Assembly: GCA_949152475.1 (NCBI GenBank)
Contig: OX424561.1
Location: 4,278,001-4,342,000, forward strand
Direction: 5' to 3'
Source of the DNA: Terebella lapidaria
Taxonomy: Eukaryota; Annelida; Polychaeta; Terebellida; Terebellidae
Length of the DNA stretch: 64,000 bases
Shown: piece by piece, positions 1 to 14,778 of the stretch
How positions within the stretch are numbered: position 1 is the first letter of the stretch
Layout: each line of letters begins with the position of its first letter
Program-made: the position numbers and the translations under genes
Notes under the pieces: generated by a model
Seen by the model: only the letters and a program-made list of their open reading frames with translations
Databases searched by the model: none
Told to the model about the DNA's origin: nothing

Positions 1-3000
1 AATTTGTCATAGATTTATACATTGGTCATAATGGTTACTTGTAGCACTGGTGTGATGACAGGTGGACAGGTCTTGTTACCATGGATACCCCTAGTGAGTG
101 ACACGTGCGACACGCCTAGCACTTTTAGTCCGTGCTGACAATTGGGGGTTTTGATGGCCACCCGAGTCAGCTTGTCGAGTCGTCCTCTAATTTATCAACA
201 CTCGTCAACTGTGTCACAGGCTCGCGTAGCATCCATCCATCGACATTAAACCACCAGTGGCTGATACTTCCGCACTTCGTAATTAATCTTTTTTTTCTGT
301 ACCGTTCTGTCAGACCCTGGATAACGATCTGCCAAGTGATAGTGTAAAGATATACCTGGGGGGGGGGGCTGGTGGGGGACTGAATCTGATATAAGCCTCA
401 GAGTATAAACAAGACGAGTAGGACAGCTTCTTGAAAAGGAAATATAAATAAAACCTCGCAAAAGTTGACTTGTTTTGTGTCGGAGGATAGTGTGGGAAAG
501 TTTCGAAAGCCATAGTTTTTAGCTTGGCAGGTGAATGAATCAAGCCGGGCGATATTTTTTTTAGTCGTCTGTTTCTCACGTTGTGCTGTGGGTCAAAGGT
601 CAGATCGCAATAATAACACCTGTAGGATTCATTGAGGATGCTCGTCTGATGAATAACAGAAAAAAAAGTAAATAAAAACTGGGTGCTCATCGTAAAAACC
701 AAAAAATTTATTAGCCGCAGGCATCATTTCTGTATTTGCTATCATACATGTATGTCCATGTATAGGAAGGTTTCCTGGGAACCTTACATATCTCGGGCTG
801 TGTTTGGTTTGTACTATCGAGTCCAACTATAATCATGTATATTGATTCGAAAGCCTTGGGGAGGTCTATGATAAGTGTTGTTCACATGTATTCATGGTAT
901 TTGACAAGTTTTCAATATGTTGAACCATTGCTAATATAATGGTTGTACAGAAGGTTGAAGTCACTATAACGATCATTGAGTGTTCCTCCTACATGTATAA
1001 TTGTATATGGCAAACTTTGTGGGAAAAAACCTCCGTAATCACCAGTGTCCTTTACATTTGAAAACAAGAGTGCTTTGATAGTTACATACTTGGTTCTGCT
1101 TTGTAAGAGAATAACTTAACTTGTATCCCAGCGTTATATGCTCATTGCTGCCTGTTAATTGGCTGTTTACTTGATCACTGGAGTGGAATTTTTCTGAGAA
1201 TTTTGCACTTGATGGACTCTACATACAATTGTAAAATGCATTCTGTCTCGAGATTCAGTCGGTTACTTAAAAAATATATATGTCGAATTGTCATGTAACT
1301 TATAATAAAAAACGCTGGGTATCAAAATTATTGGCAAAATTAATGTACTTGCAGAATTTGGTCATGTATGGAAATGATTTATTAGGTACAGAGATTCAGG
1401 GAATGCAGCAAATTGCATGTAGATTGTTCCATGGCTATTGAGAGCTGCATTGTGATGCAATTGATGAGGAATGCCTGGGAGGGGAAGACTTGGCAAAGGT
1501 TCGGCAGTCCATCCCAGTTCTGGGAACATGGCGGGATCAATTTTGCCTCCGAAGTAAAGCTTACTCGGATTGTTTGTTGGAAACATTTCGCGGAGTTTTG
1601 GCCGGGACTTGATCACCGCTGATGGATGGAATGGCACAAGTCGACTCTGTAAAACTCGTGACGCTGACAGACAGTCCCTGATCACTGGCAGATGTCCGGC
1701 CGGGCCGTCGCAGAGTTTTTGTCACCTCGTTCTGAGCCACATGCAGTTGTTAGCCGCAATCAGACGGAAAGTGAAACCAATTGGGAGAGGCAGGAGTCGG
1801 GGGAAATCCATCATCCAACATTATGTGTAAAAATATATCTGTATGATCTTGTCTATATTTGGTGCTTGTCAGTGTAAATTTCAGTCTGGGATAGATATGA
1901 ATTTGAATTGATAAAACAAACAGTTTTAATGAATTAGTTCAAGTTAGTTGACAGTGGTAGCAGCATTTTTTTATGGGATATCATGTGAAATGACAAGTGA
2001 TGCTCTTGTTACTTGTATCTCAGGTGGTGGTGTGCTCTTTGCGTGTTCCCTGCACAGCTGTAGTCTCAGCTAAGCTCACTGGTCTCCTGTAACCCAAAAT
2101 CTATACTACAGAGATGAAAACTTTCCGTTTGAGCATGTTGAGAAAACAAAATTGAATACAGACAGAAATATTTTGATACCAGTGACTGAAATTATTTGGG
2201 TTTTATGAAAAACCAAGCGCAGGAATCTTGCCTATATTTAACACCTGAAAACACACACTCTAAAGCGAGTTATGGGATAGAAGCTTCCTCGTTTTGTGGA
2301 GTACGTGGAACACTTCTGTCACTGGTTAAATACAGTTGAATAATTGAAGTATCAAAATATACTGGTACAAAATAGCCAGATTACCTCGCATAGGTTGTCT
2401 GAAATGATTATGTTCAAACACCGAACTACCGTATGCTCTCCAAAATATATTTTGAAAGCCAGTGGAGAAGAATGTGAAAGTTGTGGGAAAGTAAAAACTA
2501 GAATTTGTGATAAATGCTAACAGTATTACTGACTTTTTTCTTGTATTTAACAAAATTGTTACCTAAGATCTTCACGAGTATTGAATTACCACGTCCCGCC
2601 ATGATATCTGGGGTGGAGTTTCCTGTTGGAATGGTTCACGCAAGTTCTTTGAACATGTGAAATATCAATTTAAAATACGCCATCAAATTTGAGTAGCAGT
2701 GAGTCATTGCCTGTTGATCATGCGTGCCTGTTGTCCGTTTCTGTTCTGTTTATGGTACAGTCTATATGTGTTACTGCAGCAGGACATTGCGTGATGTCGA
2801 TAGAAGTTTTGTATTGATTTGTTCTCATTTCCGCTTACTTCATTTTTAATTGTGAGAAACTGACGATTTTGAGCTTCATATGTTGTAAATAATACTTATT
2901 CCATGAAATATGATTACTGTACGGTGTTTTCACCTTGTGGTTATAGAAACTAGTGAAATACATGCTTTTCTCGAACCTAAAAGAAAATTTACAATTTGCC

Positions 3001-6000
3001 ATAAATGTTACAAAATTCTTTTTCTTACCCTACCTTTTCTTACCTTTTCATGTTGTCAAGCTGTAGGTAACTATTCCAGTTTTATCTATCATGGCTCCAT
3101 GAACTACATGAACTTGCTATTTCCTTATCTATGTTCGAAATAATAGCACACGTGGTATCGAGTGCGTTATTTGTGTCGAATCTACCAGGTAACCTTTCAG
3201 TTTTTATCCAGAAAAGTTATATAATTGTAATGCCTTGAATGTAATAGTGAACTCCAGTGATTGAGCAACTGTAATAACTAACCAGTAAGCGATGACAAAT
3301 ATACGTCAGACGGACTGCTGCTGGGCACACGAGGTACCTGTGATTGGCCAAGGAGAGTTTTTCACCCTTCCCCCCCCCCCCCCCTCCCTCACATTGCTCT
3401 GTAATGTTACGACCATTTATAGGTACAAAAACTCGGCGTGCCACCAGAGCGCGACTTGTTGCTCGTTGCCGTGGATTTTCCCACGTTCCTGGCTGGCGAC
3501 CCTGTGACACCACACGACTTAAGCACTGCCGTCGCAGACCCCTGCTTTAATTTATGTCGGTCTGTCGCCATGGTAAAGTCTGTCAGTGACCGGACTACAC
3601 TAAATACGCATGTCACATGTTTTCTTTCTTTCTCAGATTAGGTGTCAATTGTAATAGAGATCATATCATGTGGGTATTGTTTCAATCAAAGTTTAATTAA
3701 TATGTTGAATGCTTTTATGAAATTACTACACTGATTATGGTGTTATATTTCACTGAAATTTTTTTCTCTCTCACAAATTCATGGTTTGGGTTTCTAGCAC
3801 TGCACATACATGTAATTATGTTTGTTAGCTTAGGAACCTACAGTAGGCTATTGATTAGAATATAGAAATTTGAATAAATGTACCAGTAATTCGAACTCAC
3901 TTTACATGATATAAGATTATGAGTGGCAGTATAAAATTTGTTGATGTCACTTGACGGAGATGTGATATATTCTACTCTCTACTAGGACTGACACAGCAAT
4001 TTATCGCCATTACTAATGAACAGTGAGCTCGCCAAGTGATGTTGGTTTTGTTTGTTGGTTTAATAAGGCATTAGATTGTTCTCCATCAGTCGAAACGTAA
4101 CAGCTTCTTGCTCCTCTGATATTGTATGCCTCTGTGACAGGCATGGATGTAGATTTTGTTCAAATTAAAAACATATATGAAATAAAATTTGGCCAGTTTC
4201 AGATCTGACTCTCTGGGTTTAATAGGTGCTGCTTTGAATGAATGCGTACAATGTACTCACTAAATATTCAATCTAGAAATAAATCTTAACTATACTTGAA
4301 ATATGAAGTATATAAATAATATGGTATTGTAAATTTGTGTTAAAATTCTGTATTGAGCTATTTATGCTCTGTTGTCGCTTTTCCAAAATTTATTTTACCG
4401 GTATGACCTATTTGAATGTAACAGACTTCCCTTGGAAAGACTGCGCATCCACCATGGCTTGAGAATAAAAAAATCTCCAGTCTGTCGCTACCCTCTGGTG
4501 TCTCTCGTTTTTGCAATGTCGAGAATCATGAATTTTACCATCGATCCCGGAAACATGTTTTTATGTGTTAGACACAAATTATTTTGTTTCCCATGAAAAC
4601 TCCTCAAAGCTAATGTGCTGTTGTAGATTGTAACCTTGCCACCTTTCTCAAGCAAAAATATGAAGCATTAAATTAAGTTTCAGATATAAAACTGTTCAGC
4701 AATCGAAAAGGAAAGAAAACAATCGGGCTGGGAAAAGAAATATCCAATTGATATTTTGGAATGTTAAGTAGCTTATGACCGTTGATTAGAGGCCCAGTTA
4801 CAGCATGACTACCGTATCGCATATACCCCCAGGTTTGGTTGTTCGGCCGGGGAGAAAACAAAACATTCCACCGTTGCTGGTACAGGACAGAGAAAGGACA
4901 GGATGCGAGGAGATTTTTGCAGGTATCGAGAGCCGCAGTGGACGGCATTCCCACGGCAGAGTTATTGTGCTAAACACCCGGCCATGCACTAGCTATCACC
5001 AGCCACATACATATGTATGTACGTATCCATGCATTTGTTGTCGCCTGACGATCAAACGCTTGTCACCGATGGGCAGCATTCGAATATCAAGGTGGATATG
5101 ACGTGACCCGGAGGGGGGGGGGGGGGGGTTTGAAGGGACTTCAACGAATGCATTATGTTTCTCTTTGTACTTTGCATAACTTGATCAAAGTCTTTGGAAT
5201 AATATGCCACAACAAAGCTTTGCTGGGTATGGAAAGCCATTTCATTGGGAGTTGAGACGCCAGATCCAATGGCTGATTGTCTATCCAAGGTCAGGTACGG
5301 CGAGAGTCTTCTGTATGATTACCAGTGGAGTTTCTGTGGGCTATGGAGGGCACTGGTACTGTGTCTTTACATGGGAAAGAATGTATCCATGCATGCATTG
5401 TCAAGGTCAAGGTCACTAATACCATGGGCATGCATACAGCCTATTGAAAGGAAATATGTGTCAGAGACATTGTTTCAAACTGTGTCTAAAGCCCGAGGCA
5501 AGTCCATTAGAACGTATGGTGTACCGGTTAAATTGTATGTCTGTTTTATCGCTGAACCAGGCAATTTACAGCTATTTGTAATTGTTTCGCTGGAAGCTAG
5601 AGAATATTTCTGATTGGCCATGCTTGTGAAAGTTTCTGTTTTGCCTGGTGCGCAACAGCTTGTCTAGTACACCTGAACAGGAACTAGCGCTCTAAAACAA
5701 GCATTGTCATATACTAATATACATGTATGAAACTTGAACATGCCAAATAACATGCATGAACATGTCAAATTTTAAATTTTAATTTATTCTTCTTTATGTA
5801 TTCTAAAACAAATTTTATTCCGCTGTAACTTAACTGCGTACTAGTACCTAGGACCTATGGAAAGAGTTACTAGTATATACCAAACATTGCTCTGCTTGTT
5901 CACTGATAATGGCCGGTGCACAGTGTTGCCATAGATCTGCCTTTTACACCGCAATTCCCCCTTTAACTCATCTTCATATTCCTTATCAGTCACTTATTAT

Positions 6001-9000
6001 TCCATATAACACATTCCATCTTGTGAGGTTGACAGTCAATTCTGACAGTATATAGCCTATCAATAAAGATAAAGTCAAACCAGTTGTCAGGGAAGGATGT
6101 GCTGGACAGTGTGACACTCATTCATTCCCTGGATTGGTAAATCAATCCCCCTGCATTGTGAGGAGAATAAATGCAGGAGTGTATTGTGGGATTAAACATG
6201 TGACAGGACAGGGTGGTCCAGGGTTGGGGAGGGGGGGGGGGGGGCGCATATATGCAAGCTATGCTCTGATGTTAATCTATGCTATCATTTGCCAAACATG
6301 TACGTCCTAATTGAGATATGTTTATAGAGGTCAGCTATTCCCCCTGTAAGATATGGAAAACATTTTCTGATCAACACAAAGGGCTGGATTGATGAATTTT
6401 CAAATTTCAAATTCAAATTGCATAAAAAGTTGGAAATGAGTATCGGATCGAATAGTAATTAGTTTTACTATGTATTGAATTTCAAATGTGTGATGTTGTA
6501 GAAATCATGAACTCAATGTGCTGAAAGATTCTCAGGAATATTCTGATAGATTCAAATATACAGCACACCGTACAATGGAGGTTCTGCTTTAGGTCGAATA
6601 TACATGTACCTGACTGATGCAGACAGAATGCTGCTTGATTTCCAAGACCTGTTCGGTTTTCTTTGTGCACTGGGTCTGGCCAAATGTCAGGTGTTTCAGT
6701 ACAGTGGCATCGTAAATGTTTTTTCTTGCCCTAACAATAGACGGCATCCCGAGTCTGTGGCACCGGTGATCCGGAACACCTGTACCATACACAGCGCCAC
6801 CTGTCCACGAGTCTGGGAACCGCGACTGGCCAGTAATGCTCCCCGACAACACCTCGGTAACATCCATGGGCGACCCACCTTGGCTAATAAAACAGCAGTC
6901 CGTAGTACCCTCATTGGAGGCCGATAGTGGTTCCAAATCTGCTTTTCTTGGCATCGTGCATATAGTTCTATTGCTGCCGAAAAAAGCCTGTTTTCTTTTT
7001 CGGGAAGATGAATTTTGCTGATCAATTTTTTCTGTGCTTTGCGGTTTCTATGGCTCTAATGCCCAGTGCGCTGGCATCTTTTCAACTAACTCTATACCCC
7101 CCTAGACTCCAGTTTCATTTCTGCATGTATGGATCAGAGGTTTTAGTGGGTTTTTCTCGGACAGACTTACACAAGGTGGGATATCATTGGCTTTCTGCAG
7201 AGTTTGCTGTGATCTGAACCAGTCTAAATATTTTCTCTGCAAGCATTATCACAGAGCAGACATCCAAGAGAGATTTACTAAATACAGAATCACGCAAAAA
7301 ACACAAGGTTAAAAATGTCCCACAATAAAATCAGACCAATAATCATTATGAGCTCAAAATTTGAGATTTTCCAAGTTTTTACTAACATCATTATCACCAT
7401 CGTTAACAAAACGGCTTGTAAAAAGCAATTAGTGTAGCAGATTCTCCGAGTTATACATGTATCAAAGTTTTATACAAAAAAAATGTGTCATATATGGATA
7501 CATATTGTGCATTTGTTGTCATATATCATAATGAATTGCTATTATTAGCTTTTTCACATTCCTTTGAATGACTCAGTCATTGAGGATGTAAAATGAAAGT
7601 TTTTTCCCCATAATGTTTTTCATGCTTTCATCAATTGCGTTTCACGACTTCATAATACATTTATATGTATCAGCGTTCATAATGTGCACCAGTATCATTG
7701 TTTTTTTTTCCTCTCTAAACCAACATGGTGGTCTGACTGTGACCTAGTTGTGTTCGAATGCGGTAGATTGAACTGATTAGGCGCTTCGACAGCACAGTGA
7801 GTCACAAGCCATCTGTCACCTCGGGGAGACCATCAACATGATCAAGTGAAATTGTACTGGAATCAATATAGTCGCGAAGTGCAAGCTTTATGGATGTATT
7901 GGCTCATGCTCGCCTGTGTTGATCGTTTGCACTCAGTGACATCTTGAGAGTGGTCCACAGACATTGATTACTTATTGTTGTCATTAAAATTCATAAAGTC
8001 TCTGATGAAACTGAATCAGGAAAAGATGCATGACTGCTGTAAAAGATTTGTATATTGTCATCCTTGTATTGTAAATGTTTTTCACACGGACAATCAACTG
8101 GAATTTAGCTAATGATATTTGATCAATTGATATTTTCCCTGAAAAGAGGTGAAAATTCATGAAAAACCTGACAAACGAGTTTGTAAACAGATCTGGATCC
8201 TATCTTGTATCTGTCAGTAATCAGCAGTTTCCTGTTCCATGAGTTGACAAGGATCAAGGGCACAGATACCTGAAGAACGTCAAAACTTCGCCACTGTGAG
8301 ACATTCACAAAACATCCGCACATAGCCTTTGAAGTCTGGTGTCTGTGTTGTCCAATCCCAAACAAACTGACCGGCACGCGGCTCTAGCTCGGTAGATCCC
8401 AGCTGGTGGAACCCTCGGGGCAGTGCTCACATCACTCTACCTTTGATATCTCTGACAATGACTGACATATGCATTTCTCAACTGACCATAACATTGGAAT
8501 AGTCGTGAGTGTTGTTTTATGTAGCCAGGTGGTCTGCAATTCCTGGTGAGAGCTGAGAACCTTACGGTACCTGACCATCTCTCCCCCCTCCCCCCCCCCC
8601 CTTCACCCCGCTCTTGATTGCAGAACTACCGACATGGTGACTGATTGAAGCAGTTGCAGTGGCATACGCTATTGTAAATGAAACTATTTCTTTCTTTTTG
8701 CCCCTACGGCTGACCAGCAAGGCCAATCCACACGAGAAATAACACCAATATTTGCTCAGAGTCCTGGAGACTTACAGATTGGTTCACCTGGAGCTGGCCA
8801 TCAGACACACCCGGTGAGACCCAGTCAGACCCAGTCAGACCATTCAGCAGTGGCCACATGAGTGAAGCCAATCAGTCAGAACCCCCAACAATCGGCCTGA
8901 TTGACTAGCGTGGCTCCTGTGGTGCTGGGAACTCAGCTAGGGAGTGTGTACAAAACATGCTGGTAGTTGTTTCTGGTAGCACACGTGGGCCCGCGTGCCT

Positions 9001-12000
9001 TACTGACCGGATCTCAGTGGGAAGTCCGCAGGGATTCCCCCCACCCCGGGATTCCCCGGCTGTGTGTGGTACACTTCCATCTGCCTGGTCTGCAGCGTTG
9101 GTTCGTTCTTTTGAAGTTGTGAACTTGAGGTTGGGTGTTCGCTGGGCTGGTCGCCAGTTCTAGGCTGAGAGGAGTTCTGTGTTCTGGGATGAAGGAGTTC
9201 GGAAGGCAGCAAGTAACTGCTTGGAGGTCATTCTAATGTCCATCTGCATCCAGAATGTTATAGAAACTCCCTGATTTGGTACAGATGTCCACTGTAATTG
9301 CTGACAAACTTTGTTTACTACCAGTAGGCCACACTGCTGCAGCTGCCTTGTTCTGATTGCTTTGTGAAGTGTACGTGTAGCGTTGCCTTCCAGTAAGCCA
9401 CAGAGTACATGTAAGCTTCCATGCCAGTGAAACAGATGAGGCCAGATCATCTTCACAGTACGGTCTTCTGACATGCATGCTCTTTCAATGATTGTTTATT
9501 GGTAGTTTGTCATACATGCATTCATATTTGCACATGCTTCAATTTGGCACTATCAGTTTCAGTTACTATGGTTACTATGATCTGTACGGAAAATGCTAAA
9601 TGAACAATGGGTTGGAAAACTTTCAATGAATTCAATTATAGTAAAATTCTAGCATTTCGGTCAGTTTCATGCTATAGGAGACTATTGTTGAGAGTTCACA
9701 AGCCCATCATTGACCATGTTCGCCCACCCACCTTACCACTGACCAGTCCGCGGCCCACACTTCAGTGTTGTGGAACACTCTATCCGAAGTTGTGTAGGTC
9801 AGTGCCGATATCTGATCAGATAGCCGAGTCAAAACAGATCCGGGGAGGGCCGAGTGAGAGGATTCCTGTAAATCAGGTCCAAATTAGCGCTGGACCGGGA
9901 TGTAGACACCCGATAGTTCTAAGTGTTTGGCCAAATCTCCTGGAGGAGAGGGTTCTTGGTGGAGTGAGATTGCGAAGTGGTCAGCCGTCTTGCAGGGAAC
10001 AGCGCGGAGTTGTTGGCCCACAGAGGTGATGAATTATGGGAGTTATCTCCTCACGTTAATAGAATATCTACGGGACTAATACACGTTGGCAAGTTTTTCG
10101 GGAATACTACCCAGTGATATATTGTTCTCATGGCTTTCATTAAAAAACTATGTATAACATCTCAAAATAGACTCAATACGTGTAGCATAAATTGTGATTT
10201 TGAATAGAAATACATAAAAAAAACGTTGGAGAACGGATGATTACAGAGAATCAAACTGAAAATTGAGATCAAATTTTTTCTGTTTATAAATTACGTAGTT
10301 CACTAAATATAGAGTTATGAAAATTGTTACATCATCGCTAACAGATTGACTTAGTGCATTAGGTACATGAACTGTGTAGTCATGTGATTCATTCGAAAAG
10401 TGCGTTGACAGAATGATATCAATAAATTTTAACCATGAGAATGGTATCGTTCACCTGAAATAAACAAGCTAGTTGTCATGTATACGATGTACAGTACACT
10501 GTTAGTGCAGTTATATAAAAAGGTGTCAGATGATGTACTCAATCTTGGACATCGTTGTTTACCAATATTTCATATGAGAAAATAGGAATAAGCAGAAAAT
10601 ATTCTTTTTGCCAGTTTTCAATAGCTGCAAAACCTGCTGCCTCCTGACAATCCTGTGCGAGAAAATTACTGTAATGTAATATTCGGGCAATGACTATAAA
10701 GCTAAGTCAAGCTAGTGATCGAGGCTCATAATAACACTCTGAGAAAATACAAAGTACTCAAGAAAACAATAAGCTCAGGGACAGTGATCCTGGTGAAATG
10801 CGCGGAGGTGTTGATGTGTTGTGAAACAATGATGTCAAGTTGATATTGTTTATCACAAACAGTGGCCCATTAACTTGCGTCACTGGTCTTCTCACTTGAT
10901 GAATTCATTACGTATTATGCGGCCCCTTGTGTTCACTGTAGCGTGGTGGATGGAACCATGCACTCGTCACACGGGCTCCACGGATCAATTATTGAATGCT
11001 CACCAGGGAATTAACACTCGCACATTGATCACAAGCTAGGTGCAGGGTGCAGGCCTGCTAGGTGCAGGGTGCTGTGCGTGGACAGGTACTGGACTCATGC
11101 CGCTCAGGACCTCGGCTCGGGTCCCCGGAGCTTACACCAACATGCCTACAGGGAGGGCAACACAGGAAGATGATCATAGCCACTTAAGCATTTACAAGGA
11201 ACATTTGCGTGAAATCAATTCGTCGAAAAATGAGTCAAATTAAAAAATTTGATGCAAATTACATTTCTATTCATACATTGCATGTTTGAGTATCTGCATG
11301 GATCTACATCTGTAACAAGCAGTATCGATGATCAGAAAGTTATGCATGGGTTTCAGTGCCAACAAGACATGATGGAACATGGGAGAATATTGAATGTAGT
11401 AGAGATTAAGTAACAGTTAAGGTTTATCGCTAGACACACTTGCCCTAGTACCTGGAGAATTTGGGAAATCCCCTAAAAGACTTGTGCGAGGTCCCAGAAA
11501 TGATGGCGTTATGGTAACAATAGAGGGATGGGGGAAAGTAGAAATCAGAACATTTTATCACATCTTTAGATTATGGGCAGGCAGATGTATCATACTGGTA
11601 ATATAAAATGACCAATAAATGGGGAGATAAGATAGCTTGTGTTTAGTGCAGAAGGAAGAAAATGCTATCATCATAAGTTAACCGCCAATGTCGACACAGA
11701 CCATGAAGGACGGTATTTATGCTGCGGCGTGTAGTCTCTGATCTTGTCAAACTCCCGGTGTCCATGAGAGTGAAGTGAATGAAGCTTAGCTTTGTTCACT
11801 CCACTGGCAGTCCGTGGTTAATAAGCAGTACACCTCGAGGCATCGTGTTCCTCAACGAGCCCTGGCTTTTACATTTTCCCGATACACAGCCTCCGAAAAA
11901 CTCAGCATCGATCCAGAATGCTCCATAGATCAAATTATCACAAATTTATGATCAACATTTCACACATGAAACGAGTGGTTTATGTTGATGGCCGGCCGAC

Positions 12001-13987
12001 CCAGTGCTACGAGCACACACACGGCCGGCGGTACTCGGACAAACTGTTTACGTGCGTACCTGTTATATCTCCAAGGCACCCTGACAGGTCCATGCTGATC
12101 CGGACGCCGATCCTGACGGGTAAAGGATCAATGGAGATTGTCGACGATCCAGGGAATTGGGAAAGCATGATTCTTTGATAGCTCTGATCCAGGATTACGT
12201 CTTCCCGAGGTATTAACTGGACCAGTTCTTGTCTCCTCGACACTCAAATCTACATAACTTTAGCAGTACACCATGCAGTGCTTGAGATGTGGTGGTTCGT
12301 GTTGTGGGCTGGGGAGCTGTTCTTCTGTCAGGGAGTGTGATGCGAGAGTTCCGAGCAAGTAGTTTTCAAGGGAGTTAAAAGCCTGCCAACACATAATATC
12401 CCCCATGTATCATTCTTTATTATGCGCGTGTGCGGGTGTGTGCGTGCGCTGGCTGACTGGCTGGGTGATTGGTCACCTCACTTTGACCCACGGTCTCACT
12501 ACGATCTTGACTCTGGATCGAGCGAGCGCACTACAGAGGTATTTATCTCAGACACTGCTGCTCCCTGGCAGCGCATACAGCAAAAAGCATGCAATAGTGT
12601 TTTTGTGCAGTGTGTAACATTAAATGTTGTAGTGGGAGAATAGAAGCAGTCGTGGCATCTCATGGCAGTACTGACTGCATAGAGCACACTTGTAGGCAAA
12701 TTGTTGTAAAGGACTTTTGCCATTACTTTTGCCATTAGCGCTTGGCCCAGGCGACAAATGGAGAGTATCGGAACTAGAAAATCTGATTCAAATCAGGAAT
12801 AGTTGACGAATTAGGAAAGTGAAGAAGATTTGCTTTATTTGGCGTGAAGCACTATAAAATGAAACAATACATTCAATACATGATTGATAACCACTGATAA
12901 CAGCTATCAGTGAAATATCTTAACTTTCATGTTCATTGTTCATGATCATTTTGTCTTTAGATAGTGTTTCCAAGCTGAGTTTTGAAAGGGAACCAAAGAC
13001 CCTGTATGTATATTAGCCTGATACCTTGTCAAAAATGTGTAGTTTTCACCTGCCAGTATGTAAGATCAAGAGAGGATGTTAGATGGGCCGAGTGAATGCT
13101 ACATTTGAATACATATTGTGGTTGTTTGTTCAGCAATGGTAACAGATGGCTGGCATGTATAGATGTTGTGTGGTATGGGGGTGAAAATATTGTGACATAT
13201 TTTCGAAATATTTTTAACCACTGGTCAAAAGGTGGAACAAATGATTAAACTTGAAATGAATCTTGGAGATGCAGGCTGAGCACATGTAGCTGAAGCTGTA
13301 AATTTTGTACATATATTCCAGGAAATCTTTGACTTACCTCACAATAGGCTGAGATTCTAGGACTCTGTCCGATGATAAATGACAAGCAGTAATCCAATTG
13401 TGCATGTTGATATCCGATAGATGCTCTCACAGCTCACAACTGTCCATGTGGAGGCCGGGAGATCACTGATTTATAGGATATCGATTGTTTGATCAGTGAT
13501 TGGCAGTCTGCCAGGCTGATGCTATGCTATGATATGTTTTCCCACCCATTTATCATGTTCAGCAGCATCAGTTCAGCTGCGGAATGCTCAAAAGAATATC
13601 TCACTTCTTGGAAAAGTCTTCAGCGTGCAGGCAGCTGGCAGTAACTAGCTGTTAGGTTACTAGATTTATGCTCTGACATCGCGGCTAGTTCAGTGACCAC
13701 GTAGAACAAGTTGATGTGCGAACTGTTTCTCTGTCAGTTGGTCCGCTCGTCCAACAAGCAACTGTGCGGTAACTGTCGGTCTTCCCGAGCACACACCTGT
13801 GCCTGTTACGTGTTACATTCCTGCGTCCAGTCCTGCCGTCTGTTCTGTGCGTACTGTGGTGAGACTGTGAGCGTGTGTGGGCTGAAAGCCGCACTGTCCC
13901 GTAAAGTTACAACAGTTTAACCAATGACAACGGACAAACAACAGGGAACACTGGTGAGGACCTGTGCTGCAGCGCTGCGATGGCTCT

Positions 13988-14018
13988 CTGTCCGTCCGTC
14001 CGTCCTTCTGTCCGTCAG
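13988..14018. repeat. TCCG microsatellite
   Basis: Imperfect run of GTCC/TCCG tetramers. A shorter similar run lies near 19,796-19,816 and a GGAC run near 17,522-17,538. Confidence 0.7.
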
Positions 14019-14744
14019 TCGGCAGGCTGCGGGATGGATGAGCACATTGATTCTGTTTGTTTACCTACATTGTGCTGTTGTTGCGCAGCACGCGGCATGC
14101 GGCATGCACGCGGCACATTGATATAGCGTACTGTATGTGTGCAAACGGCAAAGAATCATCGCGGGATCCTGTGACTGGCTCTGTCCCTACCCTGGACAGA
14201 AAATATTCAATACATACTTGATGTACGAAGTATGCTGTCCTATCATATTTAAGTGTTATTAGATATCTATTTTGTTGCATTTCTGGGCGGTTGCAAGCTA
14301 TGGTACAAGAATTCAGTAGATGGAGCATGGACTTGATGAAAGAAATGCTGATCCAAACTGACATCGGTCTTGGACTCTTGGTATTTTGCTGTTGTTGGAC
14401 ACTGCATTAAATCACCTGGAACATGCCTCGGCCATTTTGGCATGCGAGGTAAAATATGTGAACGCCAAAGGCCCTACAAGGTCATGTCTTGTAGCATCTT
14501 CTACTCTTGATGTCATGTTGTAAAAACATCCTACAGTTTGATGCAACTTATGCCTTCAGCTGCCATAAAATATTGTTTTTATGGAGTAAAATATCGTATT
14601 GGCATAATAATTACACATACATGAGAATGTAATGGTATTTGATATTAATTGGTGAGAACAATTCATATTTTAGTGCAGAGCAAATGTATGAATTCTAAAA
14701 TATTTATCTCATCACAAAGGTGAAGGCTTGTTTTATAACAATGG

Positions 14745-14778
14745 CAACCACCAAATATTTTGTTTTATTTGGTGGTTG
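14745..14778. repeat. Perfect 13-bp stem hairpin
   Basis: The arm CAACCACCAAATA (14745-14757) is followed by 8 bases and then its exact reverse complement (14766-14778). Weaker pairing continues outward, with ATAACA and TGTTAT flanking, so the whole palindrome spans roughly 14,736-14,785. It may be a tiny foldback element or a structured RNA; no function is evident. Confidence 0.6.

Noticed and set aside
9607..10029. 140-codon frame as a gene or LINE fragment
   Set aside because: No reverse-transcriptase or other motif, and composition is random-like.
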